A program made the translations under genes and the position numbers. This document shows positions 27,655 through 36,897 of a DNA stretch of 38,972 bases, piece by piece. Origin of the DNA: Ideonella sp. (GTDB lineage: Bacteria > Pseudomonadota > Gammaproteobacteria > Burkholderiales > Burkholderiaceae_C). The notes beneath the pieces were generated by a model. That model saw only the letters and a list, made by a program, of their open reading frames with translations. It was not told the origin of the DNA and searched no databases. Positions within the stretch are counted from its first letter, which is position 1. Each line of letters opens with the position of its first letter. The stretch is from NCBI GenBank assembly GCA_016721465.1, contig JADKIA010000005.1, positions 1 to 38,972 on the forward strand, written 5' to 3'.

Positions 27655-28309
27655 TCAGTTCGACGCCGCCGACGCCGCCATCGACGCGGCCGGCATGGCC
27701 GAGGCGGCGGTGTTGGCGGGCATCTCTGCTGCACCCACCTTGGGCGCACCGATGTTCTGCTCGATGGACGGCAGCGTGTGCGCGATGCCCTTGTGGCAGT
27801 CGATGCAGGTCTGGCCTTCGTTGAACGCCACCTGGTGCTTGGCGGCCGAGCGCCTGTTCTGTTCGGCGTAGTCCATGTAGCTGTAGTTGTGGCAGTTGCG
27901 GCATTCCTGGCTGTCGTTGGCCTTCATGCGGGCCCACTCGTGTCCGGCCAGTTCGGCGCGCTTGGCATTGAATTTTTCGGGTGTGTCGATCAGGCCCAGG
28001 AGCTTGTGCAGCACCTCGTTGCTCGCCTGGATCTTGCGGATGATCTTCGGGCCCCATTCGCGCGGCACATGGCAGTCGGGGCACGTGGCGCGCACGCCGG
28101 TGCGGTTCTGATAGTGGATGGTGTTGCGGTACTCGACGAACACGTTGTCGCGCATCTCGTGGCAGGAGATGCAGAACTCCTCGCGGTTGGTCAGCTCCAG
28201 GGCCGTGAAAGCCACCCCAGAAGACGATGCCGGCGACGAACGCAATGGCGATCAGCGCGAACTTCGGGGTCTTCGCGAAGGCCCAGAGGCGGTGGATCAG
28301 GTTGGACAT
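27655..28309 (-). CDS. napC: NapC/NirT tetraheme quinol dehydrogenase
   Basis: The product is about 218 residues. One N-terminal membrane anchor (FALIAIAFVAGIVFWGGF) precedes a periplasmic tetraheme domain with CISCH, CPDCH, CRNCH and CIDCH and the NapC blocks ELTNREEFCISCHEMRDNV and RATCPDCHVPREWGPK. It oxidises quinol and passes electrons to NapB. One frameshift lies at about 28205-28215, just after the anchor. The Ala/Ser-rich tail (AASAMPAASMAASAASN) is longer than needed for function. The start is ATG 28309, with GAGGA eight bases upstream. It is the last gene of the nap operon and is convergent with the Calx-beta gene. Confidence 0.93.
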
Positions 28310-28790
28310 GGCCGCGGATCCTCGGCGCAGGCCGCGGGCGCGGGTGAAGGTGTTGTCCACCAGGACCTTGGCGTCGGTCTGCGGCACGTGGCATTGCGTG
28401 CAGAAGTAGCGGCGCGGGCTGATGTTGTCCAGTTCGGTGCCGGTGCCCGTGCGGAAGTGGGTGACGCTGACCTTGGTGGCGCCGCTGGCCTTGGTCTTGC
28501 CCCCAGGCATGGCAGTCCATGCACTTGTTGAAGTTCCTGGTGATCTGGTAGCCCTGCGTGTTGTGCGGGATCAGCGGCGGCTGCTGCACGAAATCGCGGT
28601 CGCCCACGGCGTGGTCGCGCTCCTGGTGCGAGGCGGCTGGCGGGTTGTCCTGGTTCACCGGGGTGCCGCCGCGCAGGCCCTGCAGCTTCACCGGGCCTTC
28701 CTGGGCCTGGGCCACGCTGGTCATGGTTTGCGCGCCGAGCACGGCAAGGCCGCAGGCCAGGATGAGTTTGGCGATGGTCTGGACTCGCAT
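28310..28790 (-). CDS. napB: NapB diheme cytochrome c subunit (end approximate)
   Basis: The product is about 155 residues: a Sec signal (ILACGLAVLGAQTMTSVAQA), the NapB block RDFVQQPPLIPHNTQGY, and two heme sites, CMDCH and CTQCH. It transfers electrons from NapC to NapA in the periplasm. A frameshift lies at about 28500-28510, between the hemes. After LVDNTFTRARGLRR no stop is found before the napC start, so the true stop (expected near 28320) was lost to an indel. The start is ATG 28790, favoured by AAGG eight bases upstream; ATG 28796 overlaps the napH stop. Confidence 0.9.
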
Positions 28791-28792
28791 GG

Positions 28793-29687
28793 TCATTGCC
28801 TTTTCAGATCGAAACGGTGGGTGTAGCGAAAGACGTCCGGGCCGCACGTCGATGCAGCGTCCGCAGTTGGTGCAGTTGGCGTCGGTGATCACTGGCGAGG
28901 CGCCGCCCTTGCCCTTCAGCGGCAGGCTGATCACCTGCGGTTCGGGGCAGACGGCGAAGCAGTCGGCGCAATCGTTGCAGCGGCTCGCGTGCGTGGCCGC
29001 CACGCGCAGCAAGGCCTTGTGTCCGATGAGTGCATAGGCCGCACCCACGGGGCAGACATGGCCGCACCAGCCGCGCGCGGCGCAATGGGCAGATCGAACA
29101 CGAACACGCCCAGCGTGCGCCCCAGGCCACCGTGCCGCCGAAGATCAGCGCGCGCTGGGTCGCCGGAAACCGGGTTGACGAACTCCCACACCGCCTGGCC
29201 GGTGACGGCGCAGGCCAACAACACGGCACCCAGCAGCCAATAGCGCAAATCCGCGCGCGGCGAGCGGCCGGTGCGCAGCTTGAAGGTTTGGCGCAACCAG
29301 GCCGCGCCATCGGTGACGGCGTTCACCAGGCCACCCAGCTGCAGAACACGCGGCCGCCCACCGCCGCGTAGAAGGCGATGACGATGGCCACGCCAGTCAG
29401 CGCACTGGCTTCGGGCCAGTGACGTGCAGCCAGCACCTGGGCCAACGCCAGCGGGTCGGTGAGCGGCAAGATGCCGAGCGTCAAGCTCGACGACAGGTTG
29501 CGCCAGATCACCCACACACCGGCCAGGGCCGAGCAGGAACAGCGCGAAGATGGCCAGTTGCGACAGGCGCCGCAGGACGAGAAAGCGGTGCGCCAGCCAC
29601 CAGCCTTTGTCGCGCACGGCGTCCCGGCCGATGCGGTTCTGCCCCTGGCCTGGGTGCAGCGGGCGCAGCCATCGAGGTCGTGTTCAC
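28793..29687 (-). CDS. napH: NapH membrane ferredoxin-type quinol dehydrogenase (frameshifted)
   Basis: The product is about 298 residues with four membrane helices (FLVLRRLSQLAIFALFLLGP, LTGVAIVIAFYAAVGGRV, YWLLGAVLLACAVTG). CSWV-PLNAVTD is typical of NapH, and two [4Fe-4S] motifs follow: CNDCADCFAVCPEPQVI and CTNCGRCIDV. With NapG it forms a second route for quinol electrons to NapC/NapB. At least five frameshifts (29645, 29530, 29340, 29160, 29085, 28850) occur. The C-terminus DVFRYTHRFDLKRQ is recovered in the third frame, with the stop at 28793-28795 overlapping ATG 28796. The start is GTG 29687, overlapping the napG stop as GTGA. Confidence 0.88.
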
Positions 29688-30576
29688 GGCGCAACCCCCG
29701 AGGCCGGCGCATAGGGCTGTGCCCCGGAGCGCAGCGGCGCCAGGTCACCCGGCACCGGCGTGGCGGGCAGGTTCTGCACGGGCTGGTCGAACTGGGGTCG
29801 GCCGCCTCGGTTGCCGGCCTCCCAGCCCTTGCGGTAGTGGTGGCCGAGTTCACCGCGTGCCACCGCCACCGGCAGCACCTTGATCGCGGCTTTCTCCAGC
29901 ACGCAGGCCTTCTCGCACTTGCCGCAGCCGGTGCAGGCATCCTCGTGCACCGTGGGCAGGAACATCGCGTGCCGGTCACTTCGGGCGTTGCTGATCTTCT
30001 GCAGGCTGATGGCCTTGTCGATCAGCGGGCACACGCGGTAGCAGACATCGCAGCGCAGGCCCAGGAAGTTCAGGCAGTTCTCCTGGTCGATCAGCACGGC
30101 CAGGCCCATGCGCGCCTTGGTGATGTCGGTGAGCCGGTGGTCGAGGGCGCCAGTCGGGCAGGCCTTCACGCAGGGGCAGGTCCTCGCGCATCTCGCAGGG
30201 CACCGCGCGGGCCTCGAAATAGGGCGTGCCGATGGCCACGTCGCGCGCCAGGCCGTCGCCCCATTGGCTGAGCTTGAGGTTCTGCGGCGGGCAGTCGCGC
30301 ACGCACAGGCCGCAGCGGATGCAGGTGCCGAGGAACTGGTCCTCGTGCAGGGCGCCGGGGGGGCGCAAGGCCTGTGCCGGCAAGGCCTGCGCCGGCCGCC
30401 CGAGCAGCGCCGCGCCGCCGGCGATCAAGCCAGCGGTGGTGGCGCTGGCGCTGGCTTGCAGCACCTGGCGGCGGTTCAATGTCAGCCCCTCGCCCGGCGG
30501 GTACGCCAGGCGGTCCCCGAGGAGATTGCGGCCTTGCAGGGCGGCGGCACCAGCCGCATGGAAGAAGCTTCAACAT
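29684..30576 (-). CDS. napG: NapG periplasmic ferredoxin-type protein
   Basis: The product is about 297 residues. A twin-arginine region (NRRQVLQASASATTAGLI) and four [4Fe-4S] motifs are visible: CIRCGLCVRDCPPQN, then a KACPTGAL segment, CLNFLGLRCDVCYRVCPL, and CTGCGKCEKACVLEKAAIKV. It works with NapH in electron transfer from quinol. A frameshift near 30170 splits the second cluster. The start is uncertain: ATG 30576 has GGAGG six bases upstream, but a frameshift near 30550 is then needed to enter the reading frame (LLGDRLAYPPGEGLTLNRR). TTG 30479 directly before NRRQ is the alternative. The stop at 29684 overlaps the napH start. Confidence 0.88.
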
Positions 30577-30593
30577 GCATCACCTCCACGCCT

Positions 30594-32842
30594 TCAGGCG
30601 CGGGCCACTTTCACGGCGCACTCTTCGAAGTCGGTCTCCTTCGAGATCGGGCAGGTGGCGTCCAGCGTGAGCTTGTTCACCAGCCGGCCTTCATCGAAGA
30701 AGGGCACGAAGATCAAGCCCTTGGGCACCTTGTTGCGGCCCTTGGTCTCCACCTGCGCGGTGATCTCGCCGCGGCGCGAGGGCCACCTTGATCTTCATGC
30801 CGCGCTGGATGCCGCGTTGCTGCGCGTCGTCGGGGTGCATGAACACCACCGCTTCCGGGCACCGCGCGGTGCAGCTCGGGCACGCGGCGTGTCATCGAGC
30901 CGGTGTGCCAGTGCTCCAGCACGCGGCCGGTGCACAGCCACAGGTCGTATTCCTTGTCGGGGCTCTCGGCCGCAGGCTGGTAGGGCAGGGCGAAGATGTT
31001 GGCCTTGCTGTCCTTGTTGCCGTAGAAGCGCAGGCCCTCGCCGGCCTTCACGTAGGGGTCGCAGCCTTCGCGGAAGCGCCACAGCGTCTCCTTTCCGTTC
31101 ACCACCGGCCAGCGCAGGCCGCGCACCTCGTGGTAGACGTCAAGTCGGCCAGATCGTGCGCGTGGCCACGGCCGAATTCGGCGTACTCTCAGAACAGGGC
31201 CTTCTACGCGAAGCCAAAGGCCTTGGACTCGTCGTTGCTGTAGTCCTTGATGTACTTGGCGTTCACCTTGGTCAGGTCGGCGGCCGGGAACTTGTTGACC
31301 TTGCCGTTCTTGTAGAGCACGTCGAACAGGGTCTTGCCCTTCAATTCGGGCTTCTTGGCCAGCAACTCAGCAGGCCCACCTCCTCGATCTCTGGAAGCGC
31401 TTGCTGAACTCCATCATCTGCCACAGGTCCGAGCGCGCCTGGCCTGGCGCGCTGACCTGCTGGCGCCAGAACTGCGTGCGGCGCTCGGCATTGCCGAAGG
31501 CGCCCTCCTTCTCGACCCACATCGCTGCGGCAGGATCAGGTCGGCGCCGCGCGCGGTGCCGCAGGCGCTGGGCTGGCCGGTGAGGCTGAAGGGGCTGTTG
31601 CCCGGCTGGCTGATCTTGCCGGTGAGCAGGTGGATGTTGTAGACCATGTTGTTGGCCCAGGTGCCGCGCGTGTGCTGGTTGAAGCCCATGGTCCACAGGC
31701 TCCATCACCTTGATCTTCGGGTCGGCGTAGAGCTTTGGCCAGGTCGATCAGCTGCTTGACCGGCACGCCCGACAGTGCCTCACCTTGTCTGCCGTGTACT
31801 CGCTGACGAACTTGGCGTATTCGTCGAAATTGATCGGCGGAGTCGTCCGGGTTGGCCTTGGGTTTGCCATCGGCGCCAGGGTAGCCGTTGGCCGTGGCGT
31901 CCTTCTCCAGCGCGTGCGCCGGGCGCAGGCCGTAGCCGATGTCGATGGCGCCTTTCTTGAAGTTGACGTTCTTCTTCACGAACTCGGTGTTCACCATCTT
32001 GTTGGTGATGAGGGTAGTTCGCGATGAAGTTGAGGATGGCCAGATCGGTCTGCGGTTGAACACCATCCCCAAGTCCGCCAGGTCGAAGCTCGCGGTGCTC
32101 ATAGGTGGACAGCACGGCCACCTTGCTGTTCGGGTTGCTCAGGCGCCGGTCGGTGATGCGGCTCCACAGCACCGGGTGCATCTCGGCCATGTTGCTGCCC
32201 ACAGCACGAAGGCGTCGGCCTGCTCGATGTCGTCGTAGCAACCCATGGGTTCGTCGATGCCAGGTGCGCATGAAGCCGGTGACGGCGCTGGCCATGCAGT
32301 GGCGAGCATTCGGGTCGAGGTTGTTGGAGCGGAAGCCGCCTTCCCAGCTTGGCGGCGGCATAGCCTTCCCACACCGTCCACTGGCCGGAGCCGAACATGC
32401 CCACGCTGGTCGGGCCGTCCTTGGCCAGCGACTCCTTCCACTGGCGGCCATCAGGTCGAAGGCCTCGTCCCAGCCCACCGGCGCGAACTCGCCGTTCTTG
32501 TCGTACCTTGCCGTCCTTCTTGCGCATCAAGGGCGTGGTCAGGCGGTCCTGCCGTACATGATCTTGGACAGGAAGTAGCCCTCGATGCAGTTCAGGCCGC
32601 GGTTCACCGGCGCGTCCGGGTCGCCCTGCGTGGCCACCACCTTGCCATCCTGCACGCCCACCATGACGGCGCAGCCAGTGCCGCAGAAGCGGCACGGCGC
32701 CTGTCAGCGCACGGCCACGTCGGCCGCGTTCTGCGCCGCCGCGGGCGGGTTGGCCGCATGCACGACGATGGGGATGCCTGCGGCAGCGGCCGTGGCGGCG
32801 AGGGCCCGCAGGACTTGATGAAATCCGACGATTGGCAGGCAT
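30594..32842 (-). CDS. napA: NapA periplasmic nitrate reductase catalytic subunit (many frameshifts, internal deletion)
   Basis: NapA holds a [4Fe-4S] cluster and Mo-bisMGD and reduces nitrate to nitrite in the periplasm. The N-terminus MPANRRDFIKS is followed by a Tat-type signal ending GIPIVVHAANPPAAA. DPNARHCMASAVTGFMR carries the Mo-ligand cysteine. Further blocks are GCYDDIEQADAFVLW, NQHTRGTWANNMVYNIHLL and LCTGRVLEHWHTGSMTRRVPE, with the end ETDFEECAVKVARA. The span is about 750 codons against about 830 in the family. The shortfall is a clean internal gap: SACGTAR is followed directly by ADLILP, skipping about 100 residues (near base 31545). More than ten single-base frameshifts are spread over 30.8-32.8 kb. 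The start is ATG 32842 and the stop is at 30594-30596. Confidence 0.93.
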
Positions 32843-32947
32843 CTGGGGCTCCGTATCCTGGACGTGTAGCGGGACTGTGGCGAAGCATTGAAATTCTTGA
32901 TCTCGGACAGTTTGCGACGCTGCGCCGCGCTTGTCCGTGGAACTGAT

Positions 32948-33303
32948 TCAACTTTCGCTTCGAGTAGGGTCCAAGCCCGAACGGCGGGCCGCTGTCGCTG
33001 AGGCTGGACCGCCAATCGGTGTAGGCCTCCACCGGCGTGCTGGTGGACGGCGCATCGGGGCCCGGGTATTCGTACACCAGCGAGGTGTTCAACACTTCGG
33101 GCCACATGGCGATTTCGGCCATCGTGGCGGCCGCTGCACGCTCGGGCGTGTCCTCGACCACCACCACCAGGGCGGCCGTCTTCGGGGCTGCCGGCGCCGG
33201 TCTGCCGTTCGGCGATCTCCAGGCCGGGCAGTTGCCGCAGTGCAGCTTCCACCGCGGGCAGATCGGCGGCGCGCGCGCGCACCACGATGCCAAGAATGCT
33301 CAT
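32948..33303 (-). CDS. napD: NapD chaperone (3' end uncertain)
   Basis: NapD binds the NapA twin-arginine signal and holds it until the cofactors are inserted. The start SILGIVVRARAADLPAVEAAL and the core LPGLEIAERQTG, ALVVVVEDTPERAAAATMAEIA and WPEVLNTSLVYEY are typical of the small ferredoxin-like NapD fold. A frameshift lies at about 33190. After VYEYPGPDAP the reading frame stays open to napA; the next stop in another frame is at 32948-32950, so a second frameshift is assumed. The start is ATG 33303. The gene directly precedes napA, as usual. Confidence 0.82.
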
Positions 33304-33353
33304 GTCGATGTCCAGGTTGTCGTGCCGGCCCGATGCGGGCCCGGCACGGGGTA

Positions 33354-33728
33354 TCAGGCGCCGGCCAGCATCACGTAGATGTCCGTGTCGGCGAACAGGC
33401 GTTTCAGGGTTTGAAAGGCGGTGTCGGCCAGCTCGGCGCCGGCGCAGCGTATCGGCGGTGAGCATGACTTCGACTTCGCCTTCACCCACAGTCACGGATT
33501 GAACCCAGTGCGTGCCATCCAGCTGGCCGCTGCCCAGGGCCCGGGCCAATGCGTCGAGGACGGCCTTCACATCGTCTTCGGGGCCATTCAGCGTGGGCGG
33601 GCCGCTGCGCGGGCCGAGCGTGAACTTGCAGTCGGGCCCCAGGCTGCCCTGATGGCACGCGTCACACCCGTTCCGCCCAGCGCGGCGCGGAGGTTGAGGG
33701 CTTGAATCCGGACGACTGGATGTTTCAC
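33354..33728 (-). CDS. Unknown small protein at the head of the nap operon
   Basis: I do not recognise a named family. The readable part runs GCDACHQGSLGPDCKFTLG, then GPEDDVKAVLDALARALGSG, WVQSVTVGEGEVEVMLTADT and, after a frameshift near 33440, AELADTAFQTLKRLFADTDIYVMLAG before the stop at 33354-33356. The second half has the alternating helix-strand pattern of small DUF59/MIP18-like domains, a loose resemblance only. CDACH matches a heme-c motif, but no signal peptide is seen, so metal binding by the three cysteines is as likely. The start is unclear: GTG 33728 is given, while ATG 33770 overlaps the Fnr-like dyad. The gene lies 50 bp before napD on the same strand, so it is probably co-transcribed with nap. 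Confidence 0.5.
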
Positions 33729-33763
33729 GGAGTCGACTGTGGCCCCGAACGCGGCGCCAGTCC

Positions 33764-33777
33764 TTGACATCGGTCAA
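33764..33777 (-). promoter_or_regulatory. Crp/Fnr-type dyad upstream of the nap operon
   Basis: TTGACATCGGTCAA is a perfect palindrome with N4 spacing (TTGAC-N4-GTCAA). It differs from the Fnr consensus TTGAT-N4-ATCAA by one symmetric change per half. It lies at the head of the minus-strand operon, where an anaerobic or NO-responsive Crp/Fnr protein would act. No clear -10 was found at the class II distance. Confidence 0.55.
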
Positions 33778-33975
33778 CGCACTGAAGGCGTGCATCGCCA
33801 GACGCCGTCGACCAAGGGTGCCGGCCGGTCCCACCCGTGCCCGCCTGTACAAAAAGCAGGCAATGGGTGCCGCTTGCAAGTGCTGGAGTTCAAAGGCTTC
33901 TTGCGCGAGGCCCGCTCGGCCGGTGTATGGCGCGCCTGTACTTCAGGCCGCCGCGGCGCCGCCGCAAGCCGAGCC

Positions 33976-34004
33976 ATCGGCACCTGCCAATCGCGAGTGC
34001 CGAT
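33976..34004. promoter_or_regulatory. Perfect 8-bp dyad, candidate activator site
   Basis: ATCGGCAC-N13-GTGCCGAT is a perfect inverted repeat centred at 33990, about 70 bp upstream of the start predicted from the sigma-54 promoter. That position and symmetry suit an NtrC-type upstream activating sequence. Confidence 0.5.
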
Positions 34005-34034
34005 TTTGTTGCGAATTGTCGTGTGCCCGGGATG

Positions 34035-34050
34035 TGGCACGCCTGATGCA
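34035..34050 (+). promoter_or_regulatory. Sigma-54 (-24/-12) promoter
   Basis: TGGCACG-CCTG-ATGCA matches the consensus TGGCACG-N4-TTGCW at 11 of 12 fixed positions, with the invariant GG and GC exactly 10 bp apart. Transcription would start near 34061, leaving about 31 bases before the ATG at 34092. An NtrC-type activator gene lies 3.5 kb away. Confidence 0.75.
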
Positions 34051-34091
34051 ATGAGCCTTGCGACACGACTTTCAATCGACTGGAGCAAATC

Positions 34092-34562
34092 ATGACCGCG
34101 CTGCGCAAGATCTTGGTGGTGGACGACGACCCCGTGGTCGGCAAGAGCTTTGACCAGGTGTTGACCAACAAGGGTTACGAAGTGGTGATGGCGCACAACG
34201 CCGCCGAAGCGCTGGAGCGCATGCGCAAGAGCGAATACGACGTGGTGTACACCGACATCCGCATGCCGGGCATGGACGGGCTGGAACTGGCCGAGAAGGT
34301 CAAGGCGCGTCGCCCCTGGACGCCGGTGGTGATCGTGACCGGACATGGCACCGTCGACAACGAGCGGCGTGCGATGGACGCCGGCGTGACGGCCTTTCTG
34401 CACAAGCCGCTGTCGCCCGAGATGATCGAGGACAGCGCGACCGAAGCGCTGCAGCAGGGCACGGCAGCAGGCGCAACGGGCGCCAGTGGCGGCCGAGGTG
34501 GCGCAGTCGAACCGGCACCGGTGGCGGTTGAAGCCATCACCCCGTGCGTGAAAGCCGCCTAA
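34092..34562 (+). CDS. Single-receiver response regulator
   Basis: The product is 156 residues. The receiver covers about 5-120, with acidic pocket DDD at 11-13, phospho-acceptor D55 (YTDIRMPG), T83 (VTGHGT) and K105 (LHKPLSP). The tail is a short Ala/Gly-rich segment without a DNA-binding domain, so it acts through protein contacts or as a phosphate relay. The start is ATG 34092, about 31 bases after the predicted sigma-54 transcription start. The small membrane protein and a second receiver gene follow within 350 bp. The frame is intact. The cognate kinase is not in the window. Confidence 0.9.
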   Translation: MTALRKILVVDDDPVVGKSFDQVLTNKGYEVVMAHNAAEALERMRKSEYDVVYTDIRMPGMDGLELAEKVKARRPWTPVVIVTGHGTVDNERRAMDAGVTAFLHKPLSPEMIEDSATEALQQGTAAGATGASGGRGGAVEPAPVAVEAITPCVKAA

Positions 34563-34568
34563 AGAACG

Positions 34569-34828
34569 TGGCCCTGTTCTGGCAGCCCCGTTCATCGGCT
34601 TGGTCTACGCCAGGTTCATGCCCATCGTCGGGCTGGGCGTGCTGGTCTGGATGGCCGGCGAAGAATTGGCCACGCCGCAGCAACGCAGCCGCGTGATGCG
34701 TGGCTTGACGATGATGGGCAAGCTCGCCGCTGCCCCGTTCATCGGCCTGGGCTTTATCGTCCTCGGCCCCTTCGTCGCGCTCGGCACGCTGCTCGGTGGG
34801 ATTGTTCGGATCCAAGGCCGCCGAGTAA
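34569..34828 (+). CDS. Small two-helix membrane protein (frameshifted)
   Basis: The product is about 86 residues of unknown function. The readable frame gives AAPFIGLVYARFMPIVGLGV, LVWMAGEELATPQQRSRVMR, and a second helix AAAPFIGLGFIVLGPFVALGTL. Two hydrophobic hairpin segments around a basic loop suggest an inner-membrane protein. The GTG at 34569 is the probable start and needs a frameshift near 34582. A second frameshift near 34810 would bring in the stop TAA at 34826-34828; without it the frame runs into the next gene. It lies between two receiver genes, so a role in the same signalling unit is possible. Confidence 0.5.
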
Positions 34829-34890
34829 GCCCGGCCGAGACAAGCGATCGATTGCCAGACACCCCACAGGCAAGAACAAGAGGTGACACC

Positions 34891-35308
34891 ATGAACGACA
34901 AGGTCAGGATCCTGGTGGTGGATGATGAGGACGTGGTGCGTCGCTGCTGACGTCCGCACGCTGGCCAGCGAGCGTTGTGTGGTCGAGACGGCCCGCAACG
35001 GCTTCGAGGCGCTGCAACGGATGCAAGATCAGCGCTGCGAGGTCGTGCTGCTCGACCTGCGCATGCCCGGCATGGGTGGCATGAACGTCCTGAAGGCGAT
35101 CAAGGCGCGCTGGCCCGAGTGCGAGGTGATCATCATCACCGGCCACCCGATGCTGAAACCGCCAGGAATCCGTCACGCTCGGCGCGCACGACTATTCGCC
35201 AAGCCCGTCGGGCCGGACGAGGTGATCAGCGCGACCAACAAGGCCTTGCTCAGCAAGCGCTGGGCCCTGCGCCGCGAACCCTCTCCCGCGCAAGCCCTGA
35301 TGCATTGA
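34891..35308 (+). CDS. Single-receiver response regulator (frameshifted)
   Basis: The product is about 139 residues. MNDKVRILVVDDEDVVRR gives the acidic pocket; after a frameshift near 34950 the frame continues RTLASERCVVETARNGFEAL. LLDLRMPGMGG carries the phospho-acceptor Asp, VIIITGHP the Thr and, after a damaged stretch at 35160-35200, AKPVGPDEVI the Lys. No output domain is present. The start is ATG 34891, with AGAGG seven bases upstream. It resembles the receiver at 34092 and may form a two-protein relay with it. The gene for a multiheme cytochrome follows by 185 bp. Confidence 0.85.
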
Positions 35309-35366
35309 AGCCGGTGCGGGGCTCGCCCGTGCGCTGTGAACGACACGCCGCCCGCGGGCCCATGAA

Positions 35367-35380
35367 TTGACCATGATCTA
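35367..35380 (+). promoter_or_regulatory. Crp/Fnr-type site upstream of the multiheme cytochrome
   Basis: TTGACCATGATCTA matches TTGAT-N4-ATCAA at 8 of 10 fixed positions. A -10-like TATAGA lies at 35414-35419. The distance between them (43 bp centre to centre) is not a standard class I or II spacing, so the pairing is uncertain. Confidence 0.4.
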
Positions 35381-35493
35381 GACCCCAAGACAAGGATTGC
35401 ACCGATGTGGTTCTATAGAGTTTCGTCAAGCGCCGCTCAAACCAGACACGATCCTGCCCCGGGCAGCGCTGACATCAAGCGCCAGGAACCACG

Positions 35494-36886
35494 ATGAAGC
35501 AAAAGGCCATCCGCGCAGGGGCGTCGCTCACGCCCTGGTCCAGGGGCATGGTTGGTGCCGGGGCGATCGCGGTGGCCCTGTGGGCCCTGGCGCCCGTGGC
35601 GCTCGCCGTCGAGTCCAAGCTCACCAAGGAAGACGAGGCCTGCCTCAGGTGCCACGACCACGAGGTCGGCAAGGAGCGTCTGAGAAGAAAACTGGGCGAC
35701 GGCAAGACCTTGTCGCTGGACATCTCGAGCCGCGACTTCATCGAGTCGATGCACAACGGCACCAGTTGCGAGGACTGCCACGACAGCCTCGACGGCAAGA
35801 CCCACGGCAAGGTCAAGACCGCGCTGGGCAGCCGCCGCGAGCTGTCTGAGTCGATGCAGCCCAGCTGCGTCACCTGCCACAAGAAAAGGTCAAGCAGTAC
35901 GACGACGGCATCCATGCGTCCCAGGTCAAGCAGGGCAGCGACAAGGCCCCGCTGTGCCCGGACTGCCACGCGCCGCACACCCTGCGCTCGGTGAAGATCG
36001 TCACGCCGATCGAGCCGGTGCCCTGCGCCAAATGCCACGACGAGATCTTCAAGGCCTACGCCAAGGATGTGCATGGCCAGGAGCGCATCGCCAGCGAGCA
36101 AGACCGCGCCGATCTGCGCCGATTGCCACCAGGCCCACGACAACAAGGCGGCTTCAATGGGCGATGGGCAGAAGGATGCCTGCCTGGTCTGCCACAAGGA
36201 CGCGGCGCAGCTGCACAAGGACTGGCTGCCCAACACCGATCTGCACTTCGCGGCCATCTCCTGTCCGACCTGCCACGCCCCCACCTCGCAGCGCCGGGTG
36301 AACCTGCGGCTGGACGACGCGGGCACGCAAAGCAGTTGTCCGAGAAGGTGGGCGTGCCGCGCTTCGTGCAACGCGCCAACGCGGGCGACACGGCCAACAG
36401 GGGTCTGGACGAACGCGCCCTGTGGAGCCTGCCAGCGAATTCAACCAGGACGCCGGCCAGGCCAGACCGTGTTGCGTGGGCGCCTCGAAGTGCGCTCGGC
36501 GTCGAGCGCACCAACTCACCGAAAAGGCAAGGCGCTGAAGGATTGCGCCACCTGCCACCAGCAGGGGCCGAGCCCTTCCAGAGCGTGATCGTCACCATCG
36601 CCGGCCCGGACGGCCGCCCGCTGCGCCATGGGGTGCAGAAGGAAGTGCTGAGCTCGCTCTGCGATGGAATCGGTGCGCGGCTTCTACGCCATCGGCAGCA
36701 CCCGCATCAAGCCGCTCGATGCTGCTGGTGCTGGGTCGTCGCCGGCGCCTTGAGCGTGCCGCTGGGCCACATGACCATCAAGCGCCTGTTCAAGGGCGTG
36801 CGCGAGCGCCGCGCTGCTGAAGCGCTGGCGGCGGCAGGCGGCGCCCGCCGCGCCCGCTTCGCGACCCCGGCAACCCCACGAAGTAG
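35494..36886 (+). CDS. Multiheme (nine CxxCH) c-type cytochrome with C-terminal membrane anchor (frameshifted)
   Basis: The product is about 464 residues. A Sec signal (GAIAVALWALAPVALAVES) precedes nine heme motifs in order: CLRCH, CEDCH, CVTCH, CPDCH, CAKCH, CADCH, CLVCH, CPTCH and CATCH. A membrane helix (VLGVVAGALSVPLGHMTIKRL) and a basic tail follow. It should be a periplasmic electron carrier anchored at the inner membrane and fed by the b-type subunit encoded next. The family is cytochrome c3-like, but I cannot name the enzyme or terminal acceptor. Frameshifts lie at about 35884, 36110, 36335, 36430, 36665 and 36870. The stop used (36884-36886) is in the frame that ends PTK, just before the b-subunit ribosome site. 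An Fnr-like site lies upstream. Confidence 0.85.
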
Positions 36887-36897
36887 CGGAGACGACC

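Larger units (their letters stand above)
33771..34091. other. Divergent intergenic region between nap and the response-regulator cluster
   Basis: This 321-bp region has no convincing gene. It holds the edge of the Fnr-like dyad on the nap side, a 29-bp inverted repeat at 33976-34004, and a sigma-54-type promoter at 34035-34050 on the plus strand. Confidence 0.6.
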
